From: Epiperipatus broadwayi
Taxonomy: Eukaryota; Onychophora; Udeonychophora; Euonychophora; Peripatidae
Direction of reading: 5' to 3'
DNA: 64,000 bases
NCBI GenBank assembly: GCA_028023455.1
Contig: JAQFVV010012669.1
Span: 124,001-188,000, forward strand
The notes under the pieces are model-generated. The model saw nothing but the letters and a program-made list of their open reading frames with translations, was not told the DNA's origin and did no database searches. Shown here in pieces: positions 12,656 to 27,000 of this stretch; position 1 is the stretch's first letter, and the number at the start of each line of letters is the position of its first letter. The position numbers and the translations under genes were made by a program.

Positions 12656-12874
12656 CTACTCCACTTGTACTTCCAATATATATGTCCACTTTTTAAATCG
12701 TTTCTTCACCTTTTCTTCTAATTCACAAAGTACAATAATGTCCCATTTAATATGAGACAGTTTTTCCAATTCTTGTAATCTTCCTTCACTTGAGAATGAT
12801 CTGCAGTTGTAAGTACCTAAATAAAAAGTCGTCATCAAATTGCAGCCTAGGTCCACAATCGGGATTCTTAGCAC
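12656..12874 (-). pseudogene. RTE LINE endonuclease N-terminus fragment
   Basis: Seventy-two codons encode FYLGTYNCRSFSSEGRLQEL followed by SHIKWDIIVLCE. This is the start of an apurinic-like endonuclease: TYNxR holds the first catalytic Asn and the LCE holds the Glu. After it the frame is lost in a KWTYILEVQVE stretch; sequence further along on this strand (GVGFIINKKW-like) shows where the original frame went. Confidence 0.85.
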
Positions 12875-13135
12875 ACTCCACTTTGGCCACCAACCGCTGC
12901 CTTGGCTGGTGATTATAGCCTCCTAGGAATAAGGGCCACAATTTATTTTTGTCTGTTATGATTGTATATGTCTATTAGAAAAAAAATTTTCATTCACACA
13001 TACATTCATTCTCTTTTTTTAAGCAACTGAGAAGAAAGACCATGGTGTTTTTTGTTCTTAAACTCAGAGGTAAAAAGCTAATAAACTCACCACACTGGCT
13101 AATGCGTGTTAGTGAGCACCCCATCCGTATTCGTA

Positions 13136-16100
13136 TACTATATGAAAAATCACATAGTTGGGTTTTCTTATTTAATATTCCTTACGAACTGAATATGTCA
13201 AAATTGTAACTATAAATAATAGATCAATAATACTAAATCTATCACTTCTGGCTAGCTAAACTTATAAAAGGTAAACATATTTAATTAAGACTCTTCTATT
13301 ACATATGTGCATATTTCAAAGAAATATACATCGAAATCAAAGGGGCAATTTATTGATCCCGAAATATATTTAAAATAAGTAAACAAATAATCCTAAAGTT
13401 TCTTGTAATATAAACATCATCCTTTACTTTTTATATTACATTGTATCTGTTTACATATGTATATTGAAACAGTAATGAGGGTATCTATAAATCAACTATA
13501 ATTTTGGTTTTTACGACTTGCTTTAAACTAAGGTTTCTCATAATAAAATAAATAATTGTAAAAAATATATTACTAAACAAAAAAGCCACCATTATATCTC
13601 CTGAGTATCTTTATCCCTCCAGGCTGGAATTAATGTAGTATTTGAGAGAATTTACACACACCGTACCCCCTGCTCAAGAACAGTTTATATTTAGATGCTG
13701 TATTAACTAATGCTATATGTTTTTGAGGCCTGATTAAATGTTTTCCCAAAACGAATTCTCATGCCATTTTTCAAATATCAAATTATCAGGTGTTTTTTTT
13801 TATCAAGTTGGGAGTTGAAATTTCTTATTTATAATTTTTAGGCAATTAGCTTAAACTATTATTCAATATCTAAGACTAATTAACATAAGAAGTAAACACA
13901 GAAAGAAACTTGTCTACCACACAATATCTCTAATTATTCCAATAATACATAAATAAGTAAAGAATAATATCAAATAGCAATAATTATAAAGAAGAAAAAA
14001 TATACCATTAAAAAAATATAACTCAAATAATTCACATAAAAAAGTATTTACAATTTGTTATTACATTCGGGAGACCTTCATTAAATTAATATTAATAATG
14101 AAATAAGATATGTTACTAGTATTTATCACAGTCAGTTCAGTTCTTGGTACCTTTAATTTATTTTTACTTTTGTTTGCCTTGATTTCATAGGATGTTTTCG
14201 TAATTCATACTTTGTCTTATGTTTTTCTCTTGAATTGAAAATGAGCTTCTTGCAATTCATCTAGAGATAATTAGCAAATGGACATAACTTCTATTTAGTT
14301 TATGGGTGATTATTCAACAACGAATTAGGAATAGGTATATTTAACTGGTCAGACTAACATCTTTCAGACCCTTGGCACATAGGGCAGTCAGCAACGACAA
14401 CAGATATACCAGGTGATTTCAGCCAATCTTGTGGAATATTTTCAACCTGTGTTTTAACCTCTTGACATGGGAATTCTTATTCATTAGATTGAGTAAAACT
14501 TCGATTGTTTTTATTCGTCAATTACGTTTTTATTCATAAAAATATTAATGTAAAATTAGCAGAATTGTTTTAATTTAGCTTCTCAAAATTAAATTATTTC
14601 AAATATAATAAAAAAAAATCCTAACTATAAAAAAATGAAAGAAACATTGCCAAAAATTGCCTGCAATAAAACGAAAGAATTATTTTTCAACCATATATGA
14701 TGTGTAGTCGCCATTGATTTCTCTTCACTTAGAAATAGAATCACTTATTATTTGTTTCTGTTGTCTTTTCTTCTAAAATTGAATATTTTAAATAAAAATC
14801 TAAATCTAGTCACATTATTAGTCAATATAGTGTGAAAAATAAATTTAAATACGTAAATAATTATGAAAAATAGTTGTGTTTTGTTGGTTATCACCGAAAG
14901 TCATTGATATGAAAATAGCGGGCGAGTTGTAATGTAAATAATTATGGAAAATATATTTATGTTCAAAATCTATTATGGAAGCATAGAACATTTTGCGTGT
15001 GTTTTCTGACACAGTTAAAGACTCCGAGTCAATAATGGCCACAATTGACAGTTGGCACTTTCAAGCACCATATAAGATAAAAGAGGATGGACAGTCGGTT
15101 CTTTTTAATACCATATATGGCAAGCAAAATTCAATTTTTTTTTGCTAAAATACTGCCAATGCGGATTTTTTTTTAAACTAAAATTTTAAATATAGATTAA
15201 GCTTGAAATTTACAATAAAATGAGCGTACAATGATAAAAATGCAACCAAAAATGGCTGTGAGATGATGCAAAATGTAAATTATAGAATTTTATTGAAATT
15301 TCCAATGAATTGGTTAATGTTTTCATATTTTTAGAAAATGGGAATCGGCTTTTTAGTTTTTATTATCAGCTATTTTGCAGGTTATCAATTTTGCTACCTC
15401 CACACTCCCAATGATCCAAGGTTGCTTAGTTGTCCAGTTTACGATCAGTTTCTTACACAGCAGAGAAATGAAAAGAGATAGAAATTTGCTTGACTTGGTC
15501 TTATATATGCTATCTAATCTGTCACTGCTGCTTTTCAATACATATGAACATCTTTTTAGTTTTAATTTTTATTTTAGAAGTTACATTTAGATTTTAATCT
15601 GCAATTATAATTATTTATAGGCCATCATCTTCTATCTTTGTTTTATGTTTTTCACTTTCATAATGTTGCTTCCCTCTTATATTTTTGTTATAATTTAAAA
15701 ATTAAATATAATATGCATCTTATACTTTTAAGTTTTTTTATGACATAAAAGTACAGAGTATAAAATATATTTGTATCTAACAATAAACACATACTTTACA
15801 CTTAAAATCTTTTTATTAATGTATAAAAATATTTATTTGCACTTTTGATTTAGTTGCAATAATATTTCTTTATCAATATTATTTGTTATTTAAATAATTT
15901 ATTATATTATTTTCTTTTTTTTATTTTATTACATTAGTCAATTATAGGGACAGAATATTAAAGATTAATATCAGTAATCAGTAAAAACTGTTTTTTTATT
16001 TATTAATAAAATTTTGTTCCTACATAGTATATATATATTTATGTTAATAGTCATTGTGCAGTATATATAAATACACCATTACCCCGCTTATCAAATAGTA

Positions 16101-16279
16101 ATTAATTCTCCAAAATTCATCGTTAAGCAAGAATATATTATAAAGAACAAATAGTTATAATGGTTTTCTATGGGAAAAAAATTGGCTGGTTATTCCAGCT
16201 AAAACATTTTTTATAAGCTGTGAACAAACAACTTAGTCTACTATACATAGTAATTAAAAAACACCCCTAATGTGTATTA
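13136..16279. other. AT-rich intronic DNA, nothing recognised
   Basis: I see no exon or element I can name. A short minus-strand stretch at about 14,375-14,465 reads IPQDWLKSPG, a weak hint of an old transposon, too short to call. Confidence 0.4.
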
Positions 16280-18340
16280 TGCAAGTATTTACTTAAAATA
16301 TGTATGTATGTATTGTAACAATCAGAATCGGTGATTCGTTAACATAGTGCAGAATTCGACCACCACACAAAACGGCAGCACCATCGAGGTAGCGAAGCCA
16401 CCCGTTGTACTGAGTTCGAACATAGTTTATCGGTTCCACAATACAATCTACGAAACAACGCATCTGATGCGACATTAGTAAATATTTCTTTAGGCACGAT
16501 GGTCAGGGTATGCAAGAGATTCATGATTTTATTTCGAGTTAGCCAATAATAACACTAATATTAATTAAACACTTATATTTACAAATCGAGGAAACATATT
16601 GAATGGGTATCGAATAAATAAAACGTAACTGCAGACGTATAATTTGAAATTATTTATTGAAACATTTTAATAATAGAACTATTTACTAATAATATTTACT
16701 ATGATTTAAAGTTTCAGTAGCGGGATTTTCCGATACTATTATATTAAAGAAATACATTTATTCATTTAGACATATTTTATATTTAAGACCTCAGTAGCGA
16801 TATTTCCGGTACTGTTCATGTTTACAAAAAGAAATACATTTATTTGATGATGTAATCTAGCTACCTAAAATTCTTGAGCAAGTATTTCTAAGGCATGCCT
16901 TGAGGGATTTATACCTTTGCAATGCAAGAGTCTAAAGTAAAATTTATAAGAGTAGCAGCGGACATATATTTATTTAATTAAAATATTTACTAACAACTAG
17001 GGCAAACATTTATTTGAGAGTGAGTTATGTCACTAATGCAGGGACGGAGTGATACATAGAATAATAAAGTTAATTAAAGAAACACGTGGTACGTTTTAGA
17101 AAGGCGATATGGAATGGCAGTATATTGAAACTGCATAGCCATGAATGAGTTTAAAAGAACGAGAACGATGGACTGGCGTTTGCCATCGGCCCAAAGAGGT
17201 AAGGTGTCACATAAGCATAACCAGGGACAAGCGGTTCTTGCCGCGGTTGCCTGTGGCTGCGTGACTTTCGTCAAGCCCTACGGGAGCATTTATTATGTCC
17301 GCTTGTGTAGGACGACTGGAGTTAATTTCAACCCTATAGAATCCGGAATATTCAAGGCTTGTAATGGGTCATCGCGACTCTAAAACGTAACACATGTATA
17401 ATATATAGACGATTCTGGTAAGATTTAAATATATTTTCTAACTCGGCCCTACATCATCAACATTTAATAATGAACGTTTGCGACTCTCAAAGAAATGCAA
17501 TTTTATGGAATTATTAATCAAGATTTAATAAAATGTAAAACATATAAAAACTAAGTGATTATCACACTAATACGTCAGCCATTTGCTAAGCAGTAGACCC
17601 CTACATTACAATAAAAGAAGCATTGAATGCGTGTCGATTTATATGAAAATATTAAGTTATTTATGAAAATAAATATTAATAAAAATTTGACACGCGTCCA
17701 CAGTTTCAAGCGATCATAGATTTGTACTTAGAAAATTATGAGCATGCGATAATTATATGATAAAATGTAGATTTTAGAAATACACACCAAGAAAGATAGA
17801 GTGAGGTAAGCTAGATTATTAGAGAAATTTACACAATAAATTAATTATTAAATTTTAGTTTTACAAATGATAATTTTATATTTTATAAGTTATATAAGTA
17901 GTATGAAGAATGAGCTATAGCATATTAGTAGAGTACTCTAGAGAATTTGAACACAGGTACCTGTTTATGAGAAGTTTTTCGATTCTGTGATCAGTAGCAA
18001 ATTGTTCATGATTGTAGCATTAGCAGTTCTTTACAGCATTTAGATGATTCGTAGAATTTAACAGCAGCAGCTTTCAAATTATTTTAGGCAGCACATCTTC
18101 GTGGTTGAATTTATGAAGGGCAATGGAAGGTTTGACATCCGATAGGCCATCTCCCGGGCGGAGAATAGTCTGGGCGCTTTTACTCGGTCATACCATGGCA
18201 GGAACAATTTATTTAATATTTTGGAGACTCTCAACTTATCGAGAGCAGAGCTAAAATTAAAGTGCCTGTTTCTAGCAAGTCTAAGATGGCCTCTCTTTCT
18301 TAGATCTTATCTTTTACATTTTTGGTTAGTGTATTTTTAG
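16280..18340. other. CpG-richer unclassified segment inside intron
   Basis: Compared with its flanks this ~2-kb stretch has clearly more CpG, especially at 16,320-16,540, 17,040-17,400 and 18,120-18,240. Several overlapping short frames are open on both strands around 16,300-16,520 and 17,070-17,380, but I recognise none of the translations. It includes two diverged ~80-bp tandem units at 16,702-16,850. It may be a younger insertion or a regulatory region. I cannot tell which. Confidence 0.4.
16702..16850 (+). repeat. Two diverged ~80-bp tandem units
   Basis: The units share CAGTAGCGxxATTTTCCGxTACT followed by AAAGAAATACATTTATT. They start near 16,702 and 16,784. The core TTTCCGATACT/TTTCCGGTACTG is the best conserved part. 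Confidence 0.65.
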
Positions 18341-21300
18341 ATTCCACTTAATCTGCCCTGAGGATAATCACTGCATTTTTGTTAATTCTAATTTAGAGAC
18401 AGCTGCCTTTCTATTGTTTAACATTTACATTTTACATTTTATTTTTACAATTAGATTTAGGGAATTTTTCTTTTTAATTAATCCATTATCTCTCACCGAC
18501 CTATGCTTTTAAAATTTCAAAGACAAAAGGGAACATATGATTACTTTTACTTTTAATTAAATATTACATCAGATTTCTAAAATTATTATTAAATGAAATT
18601 TAAACAAAGCAATAAATAATGGATTTTACAATTTAAAATAAATGGTTAAAATATATATTTTTTTATATAACTAAAAGAAATCTAAATTATATTATTTATC
18701 TTTATTTATTGCCTTAAATTTGAGATCGAAACGTGTGCGTGTTTATGGTGATTTTACATATATCTATACATTTTTAATATTGCCACACACACAATTTGAT
18801 ACCAAAAAGTTTAAATTTGGGTGGGATAGACCAGTGAGTGAGAGACGATAGAAAAAGGTGAAACTTAAGATTCGAATACGAATCTTACTGTTTCAGTATG
18901 TATGTATGTAATAAAACCCTCATCTTTAAGTTCTTTCTGTAATTCATTCATCAAGCATAATTATCCAGTTTTGTGAATGATCAATTGCTCATTCTAAAGT
19001 CAGTAGTTGTCTTCTAAATCCTTTGATGATGTTGGGTTTTTTTTTTTTTGAGAAGTGCACCAGGTATTGATGAGTAAGGATCTCTGGAGAAAAAGTTTAG
19101 AATGATGGTTGATATGCATTTTGGATTTTCTTTTTATATGGTGTACTGGAATTTCGTGATTTTGGAAAGTTGGATGTACCTACAATGTTTTGAGCACTTT
19201 GTTCTATATTGTCTTTTTTTAAAAAAATTGTGGCGATAGTAAACAGGGATAAATCCAAAGTAGAACGGATGTCACAATTTCTTTCTCTTTCTAGTTGACG
19301 ATGTAAGATTCTCATTTATCTTTTCAAGCTCAGATTTTTTTGTGATCATATTAATTGCTGATATGATTCTAGTAGAAAATGTATATAGTTATAAACTTTT
19401 AAACATAATCTCTAAGTAAAAAAATGCTTTTAACTGTCCAAAATTAAAGCAAAATGGATTAGAAAGTGAAAGTAAACTAGCAGTTAACAATTTTTTGTGT
19501 GGTTTTATACAACTATTTCTTGTTGCAGTGAAAAAAAATCCATACTGAAGTTTTATGTTTTTTAAATTTGTACTACTATATTATATTACTCGAAATTATT
19601 TAGAATTTTATAAAAAATGTTTAATAACAATTTATTTAATTGATCATAAAGATTTCTTATTTATCATTACTATAAGAATAATAAAATTAGCTTGTTGTAC
19701 ATTATCAAAACCTAATCACAGTTAAGTTTAAAATACTAATATCTTGCATACAATGGGAGAAAGGTATGAAGCCATTACAAGAGGGAGTATAGGTGCTGTA
19801 TTTCCCTATCTATAGATACGATTGGCTGTAATCGTTACAATTGAATACCTTCAGAGTCTATACACATTTTAAGGTGTTAAATGAAAATAAAAAAACAATG
19901 GAAAGGAAACCAATTCGTCTGCACACAAGGCATGTGGAAATAGAAAAGTAATGGAACATCAATTAAAAGCAAAAGCAGGACTAAATCCATTATGAATTAA
20001 AAAGCGGACTCCAAACATAAAAATAGGTATATAAACATAAGAGGCAGTGTTTAAAAAAAAATCATATATTTGTTTAGAGAAATTGTATATTTGTTTAGAA
20101 AAATCGTATACTTATTGAAATACATATAAAAAGTTGAAAGGAAAAATAGAAATAAATAGTGTTTTTTTTTTTTTGTATTTATTTTTTATATTTTACTGGA
20201 ATAACTGTGAAGGATTAAATAATTTTGAATTTAATATAATTTTATCATAAATTAAACATTTAAAAGAGTCTAATTAATATTTTATTAATGCTGATTTTCT
20301 ATTTAGAAATCTTTTTTTAAGTAAAGCTTGTAAATCATACTTTGATAAAATTTCAAAGTTGCTTTTGAAAGAAGTAAACTGAATTGAAGTCATTAAAAAG
20401 ATAAGAAAAATCATTTTTAACTAATATTTTTTTACCCACATCCAATTATATAAAAGGGGGTAGTTCTTAAGTGGCCCTGAAGAGTTCTTAGTATTGTCCA
20501 GATTAGGACAGAAATTATCATGAAAATGTGACTGAGAGCAAGAAAGGAAAGTCTAAGCTACTTTATAGTTCATGGCGGAATTTGAATTTATATGGAAGAA
20601 AAGAATGAACTTCAGGGTTTTTTAGCTCTAATGTGGATGAAACAGCTAACTGGAGCTGCCTTTTTTCATGTTGACTATGAGCCAGCTGAAAAGAAGCCAT
20701 TAGTTTGCTGAAGAATGTTTATATATATGCTAATTTATCTATCTGCAGAGCACAAATAAATGTGTATATATGAAGCACAGCTAGTGAGTAGTATATATTG
20801 TAACATTCATGTTTGGGTTTATGTTCTAAGTTTGGATTTAGGCTTTCTATTTTACACACTAGAAAGTGCAAGTTGATCAAACTATGAAAAAGAAGAATCT
20901 TCTATTCGTGTACGTAGTTTAGATATCGCAAGAACATAGTTATATTTCCTGATTAAGTGACTAATATTTTTATTATGATTCTTATTGCTGCCAGAATGTT
21001 TTATATTTATTTATAAGGGTGCCAATCTATAGACTCACTGATCCATTGCATCGCCTCATCAATTCGTAACTAATAACTAAAAGTAAGATTATGATTTTGT
21101 TTTTTCTCACATCTTTTATATGAAATTTCTTTAGAAATTTTCCCTGGTTTTAAATAAGCATGTTGGCAAGGTAATTTATACAATTTTCTAAACTCATCTT
21201 TTTAATAATAAAATCTACTAAACTAAAATTAAGATGATACAATGAAAAGTTGATATTAAAGGTAAATATTTTATTACAACAAATTAAAGTATTTAAACGA

Positions 21301-22640
21301 GAATTATTAATAAACTGGAAAGAATATACAATTGCCCATCCAGATAGTTAGGTTAAATAATTAAACCAATTTAACAATTAATGTTCACCTTTATAAGTTT
21401 CTTCTGGAAGGCTATAACTGAAAGTTGCTTGAATAATATAGCAAATGTCTATTGGTAGTATATTATAAGCTTATAGTTTAGGTTAGTTTGCAAACATTTA
21501 ATTAGTCAAAAATCAGGGTATGAATAATAGTAGCCTACCGGTAAGTTTTGCGAATTTATGTAGATTGTAGCATGCATGTATTTTTTGGGTCGAAAGAGCT
21601 TGTGGTCAGTTAACTTTGATTTCTGCCAACATTTTTAAGTTCTTGGTCTGTAGTATGGCTGCACTTGAAAGCTTTTTGGATTGACCTCTTTACAATGAAA
21701 GATGTCCACAAACACTCCGATATCCCCTCCGCATGATGAATTAGTTCAGCACAGAGTAGTCCTGGACACTTCGCAATCCAGGACCAGTCAAAAGAAAAAC
21801 AAACAAGAACATGCTCCAAGTTATTTTCTTTTATACCCTGGTCAGTTTAAGTTCATTGCGCATATACATTTCACTTTTGTTTTGTTATCAGAATACATGT
21901 TGAATAATCTTGAGCATTTATTATTATTTTTTGTTACAAAGTCGCTTTATAAAATATTTTTGCCATCTTTAATTAGCGTCATGCCTTTCTTTTATTTATC
22001 TGGATAAACAATCTGTATGTACTTACATTCTTTTCAATTTTAACTTTAATTAAATAGTTAATTTTAAACATAAATACCTTTCATCATACGTATCTAAAAT
22101 AAATTATATTAACTAAAAAAAACTAAACTTTGTCCTTTGATGATTTTTTTACAATTTACTTTTAGCTTTTAAATATTACCACTGCCATATGAAAATAAAT
22201 GGACAATATATATAGAGAATGGTACTTTAAATCATTTATTGAAAAAAATGGCATTTAAAATCTATAATTTAACGTACAAATAAATAATTTTTACTTGAAG
22301 TGAAAAATCTAATAGTAAAGAATTGATTCATCTCCAAAAGTGATTTCTAAATTGGAAAACAAAGAAACTTTCTGGAGTATTTTTTTTTTAAAGTCATTTA
22401 TAATTAATCAAAAGTAATCTGACAAAGATTTAATTTTTTTTTTTTAAAGAAAAAAATAAAAACTTTTATTGTTAAAATAACGAATAGATTTTATGTAATT
22501 AATTGTGCAAAATATAATGTTTTAATAATTTTATTATTTGATAAATTAAAATGATATAAATGTCAGTGTGCAGACATATTTCCATGTACATATGTATATG
22601 TTATCGGTCATTAATTATGTATTATAAAAATGAATTTTAT
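18341..22640. other. AT-rich intronic DNA, nothing recognised
   Basis: Long A and T runs and short repeats only. A GC-richer patch at 21,600-21,840 has an open minus-strand frame of 69 codons that I do not recognise. It is probably an old repeat. Confidence 0.4.
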
Positions 22641-22654
22641 TTATAGGTTTATGG

Positions 22655-23110
22655 CAATTTAAATATGTTAATAAATTGGTATACCACACAACTGTATGCT
22701 GATATATATATGTTTTATATAAACCCATTGCGGGGTATTTATTAATCAAAATGTGATAGCTCATTTTTTTAATTATTACAATTTTCATATGTTCATAAAA
22801 AAAACTGCAGGTCTGTATGTATATATCAATGTATGCCAGGTAGATATATATTTAAAAATTAATTTTTTTGTTATATGACAATTCAAATGTTCATTTTATA
22901 TTATACCACACATTTGTGTGCTGATATATGTGTTTTATATAAACCTATTGGAACATAAATATAAATCATGATGTGATAGCATATTTTTTGTATATTAATC
23001 AAAATCAGAAAGCTTAATTTATACATGTATAGGCATATTCTGTAGACCTGAATTTCATTTTTTTTATTGTTGTTAATAAACTGATATTTTATTGTTAAAA
23101 TTATTCCTGT
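22655..23110 (+). repeat. Two ~240-bp tandem units with internal inverted segments
   Basis: The units start near 22,655 and 22,890. Both contain TATACCACACA, TGTGCTGATATATxTG (TATGCTGATATATATATG in the first), GTTTTATATAAACCxATTG and a following AATCAxxATGTGATAGC. The ends CTGCAGGTCTGTATGTATAT (near 22,806) and the AGACCTGAATTTC stretch (near 23,043) are inverted relative to each other, so the region can also fold back. Confidence 0.65.
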
Positions 23111-23865
23111 GACTGAATTCAATCTTAAATTGTTTTTAGAAATATTATATGTTGCATCAACTCTTGCTTACAGTAACAGTTATAGAGCTTGTGTTCTCTG
23201 ATCTAGATTCATGCATAAGGGTCTATTATATAAAAGGGGTGTATATTTGTGTATGGACATCCTGTTGATGATAATCCTGGATTGATGTAATGGGGATATC
23301 CCTTAAAGTCTGCACTACAATTTATTTAAGTTTAGTCTACTAGAAATTAAGTTTATAGTTGGCCAGTATATCAATGGCACTAAATGGCCAGAGAATTGAT
23401 AATGATTGGCATATTTTAATATCCCAGCATTATTGTTTTTATTGATATTCATATTCTGATATATTAGCACTTAAGTTTGTGCATCCAAATTATGTTTAAA
23501 TAATTGTCCCAAGCTGGCAAGGGCTAAATAGATAACCTGGTCTGCAATAGACCTATTTCAAATCTAGTCACAAGATTGACTATTGATCATTCATGATGAT
23601 GAATGAGTTATACATATTTATAATGCTGATAAACTTATAGTTAATTGTGCTTATACTTAAGATTGTTAGTTGTAATGATCTCAGAGTGATCTCGTGCTCA
23701 TTACTTTTATATTTCATGTTAAATATTTATATTTAATATTTTTTACTTTTTTATTTTGGGATGTTGATGTTATTTCATCACCTCACCCCATGTTGACCCT
23801 CATATTTTCTGTATTGTTACAATATGTGTATGTGCTTGTTAGTGAAGGAACTAAGTTTCAACATG

Positions 23866-24055
23866 TTATTACAATAATTCACAAATCAGATTAGCAAAGA
23901 ATCATTTTTTAAAAAAATCTGAAAACAAAGCCCTTTTTTTGTATCAGTGCCATCAAACTAAAAGTGGCTATTGGCATGAGAAAGTCTGCATTATTTGAAA
24001 GTTGATTAAAAAATTATTTTTTGGGAATCTGATTTGTGAATTATTATAGTAATAT
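23866..24055. mobile_element. MITE-like hairpin element
   Basis: The ends form a terminal inverted repeat of about 45-50 bp: AATAATTCACAAATCAGATT at 23,872-23,891 and AATCTGATTTGTGAATTATT at about 24,027-24,046, with further matches inward through an ATTTTTTAA block. The core of ~90 bp is unique. This is the shape of a small non-autonomous DNA transposon, though a target-site duplication is not clear. It encodes nothing. Confidence 0.6.
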
Positions 24056-27000
24056 ATTTGATCTTAGATAGAATTACTTATATATATATATATGCAATAG
24101 TACAATATATTGTACCACCATTGAACAGCATTATATGTTCATAATTTTTTTTTATTAAAAAAATAAAATAAAAATAATCTATAAGTAGCGTAAAGAGTTG
24201 TAAATAAAACTTAAAGAAATAAAAGTGCTATGGATTTATTTGTCAAGAATGATTAAAACAGATTTCGTTAAAAAGAAATTAGTAATGGTTTAATTATTAA
24301 AAATATAATTTAGAAGAGTTTAAGAAAAAGTTTAATTAAAGAGTTAAGGAGTTTTTTCTTATAATTGCAGATCACCAAAGGCAAAACGCTGCATCATTTA
24401 TTAGTATAAGTTTACTAGTTAAAAAAAAAAAACATTTAAAGAGGGGAGAAATTTAACTAAATTAAAGATTTAAAAACTTAGTTCTCTATTTTTATTTACT
24501 TAAAGAAAATAAGAAAATGTCCATGTGTAAAGAAAGGAAAGTTAAATTAAAATAAGTAAAAGGAAAGCATATAATATAAATTTAAATTTACTTAAAGATT
24601 ACTCGGCTGGTAAATGGAAGGGAATAATAAGTATAAATTGCAATAAATGAAAACACAGTGGGAAGTATTTACTAAACCATATCTTATCTAGAGGCTATAT
24701 TAATCTAAGCAGGTATGCAGATTAAGAAAACAATGGAAATTTAATTAATAAAATTTACAAATTAATTAGGAATGATAAAAGAGACAATGAAAGGAGATCA
24801 TAGAAAAGGACTAAAAATCTATTTATCATCATTTGGACTCTGATTTTTGATTTTGTTTTATATATTTAACTTGTGAGTTAATTGATACCATGCAGTGCTA
24901 AGCAGCCAACGGAGTATGAGGCCAGGCTCCGATCTTGTTCCTCCAGAGCACTAGAAGTCATCTATTTAGAAGTCATGCCTACAGAATTTGAGCCATCAAG
25001 GATGTTTATCTCAATAAACAAAGCAAGTCAGCCAAGAGCTAAAACTATTAGGAAGCCCAAAATCCAACCGGTTGGTAACTAATTCAACATATGAAAATGA
25101 GCAATCATACTCCCGAAATATAAAGTGCAAAACCCTAGGTAATTATGAACTTGCTTATTTCCCATTCATAAACTGATCTTGACTTTATTGAATGTTAATA
25201 GCCATAGCAATCTTTGAGTGCTTTCTATAATTATCATATAAAGTGAACTCTAGTATGTGCGTGTACACTAAATATCTCATAATATATTTAATTAAATATG
25301 TATAAAGCTTTCCTTGAATAAACAGTATGCAGTTTCTAGTATGTGTGAGTGTGAAGTAGTAGATATAGAAGTCAGATCCATGCTTCACAGCCTTACATAA
25401 ACCAGCCAGTATGTCAAACCTGGTTTTTGCCTGTATGAAAGTATTTAACAGAATTTTTCTTTAAGCAGAAATATAAAAGTGTTTTTGTTATCTGTTTATC
25501 GATCCGTGAAATTAGGTATTCAGTTAGAAATAATTTAGTAAAGGAAATGTAATCAAAAGAAACTGTGGTTTCATAAAAATATTTTTTGTCATAGTTTATA
25601 AAATAGATATGTATGTGTGGTAAACATATAAGTATAAATTAATGCAGGGTTCTGTTGAAACTAAAGCGAACTTGAGAATAATAATAATATTTTTATTTGT
25701 CTTATTCTTATGTTGAAAAATATTTTGTGTAATTTATTTTAGATAAGCCTTCCAACATTCCTTAATAAATTAAATTTAAATTAGAGTTTTCTTCGGGGCA
25801 ATTAAGTATGGCCTCTTTAATAATAAAAAAATGAAGTTACAGCAAAAATAGATTACAAAATCTTAAAGTTTGATTTTGGTAAAAAGAAAATTATTATGAA
25901 ACAAAGGAGAGTGGGGGCTTAAAAAGATGTGAATGATATGAAACACAATAGACAGTTTTGGCTAAAAGGTATAAATAGTGGGGAGAACAAAGGAGAATGA
26001 TTCACTATTTTATATATTTTTTTGGAATGGAGAGGAGAAGTGATATGGTTGAACTACTTAATTTTTCGGACGAGACCATGTATGGCGGCTAGTTCCATCA
26101 GCTTTGCCTGCCATCCAGGTCTCTATCCAGCCAAATGCCGAAGATTGTAGTGTGATAAAGTGAATCGAACTGTTGAACTGTCTGTCTGCGGTCAGTATTG
26201 GTAAATCACATAATAAGCATGCTGCCTTTATGAAGGAATTTCCAGTCGGCAAATCAATCAAGGCATTGTGGGAATTGTACCATTCCAAAGACCAAAATCC
26301 GATGCCGGTAACATTTTAAATATAACTCCTCACAAACTTTTACTTTCCATATTTTCTGTAATCTTTATTTGTTTTTATTTGCATTTGACTCTTTGACTTA
26401 AGATAATGTAATTGTATAAATGTAATTTTATGTATTATGCCATTTATTATTTGATCATTCTTTATAATTCCATGCTTTCCTCCACTATTTCTCATTTCTT
26501 AAATCAAGTTGGTATTATATATTTTTCTTACTGTTCACAGCGGTGTTGGTATTTATCTATAGGATAGATTTTAAATGTTATGTATATTACTACTCATATA
26601 ATATGTCTGTTCAATAGTTTGCCGAGTCTGGGTTTTGGGAAATCTCTTTTAGTCCTGCCTTTATTTCGTTTATTCTATTATTAGCTTGGGGAAGTTTCTT
26701 TTATGTATTCATTTTCTGATGGGAGGTTGGCTGTAGTTGGTTTGTTGTCACGTGAGTTTATTGCCATTTTTCTCGGCTGGCCTTCAGATTTGCTGATCAA
26801 ACAAAAAAAAAATCTTTAATTGGCTCGGATTATCATGGCCGCTCAATTTAGAGAAATGTTTATAGTTTTTCTCAGGATATGAAAGATTTATATAAATGTT
26901 TAGCTAGCTAAGCTAGGCTGGTTGACATTTTGACTTGAAATTTGTCTTATGCGAAGGCGTCTAGTTTGCTTTTTTTATTTGGGCTTTCATGTTCAATGTT

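Larger units (their letters stand above)
10229..13135 (-). mobile_element. RTE-clade LINE, nearly full length, decayed (copy E)
   Basis: Read on the minus strand, the order is a 5' leader (GCCAGTGTGGTGAGTTTATT region), an APE endonuclease start, reverse transcriptase and a short C-terminal domain, followed directly by a GATGATGATT tail. A very short 3' UTR with a GAT-type repeat tail is characteristic of RTE elements. The leader and tail both match the second copy at 31,666-34,810, which fixes the ends. Many frameshifts and stops make it inactive. It sits antisense in the UBE2W-like intron. I judge the RTE/BovB-type assignment from domain sequence as likely; exact clade needs a search. Confidence 0.88.

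Noticed and set aside
14375-14465. Minus-strand QVENIPQDWLKSPG stretch as a transposon coding remnant
   Set aside because: Only about 30 codons with weak resemblance; it is not enough to name a family.
21610-22007. Open frames on both strands in a GC-richer patch
   Set aside because: No recognised domain, no splice context, and the overlap of frames suggests chance.
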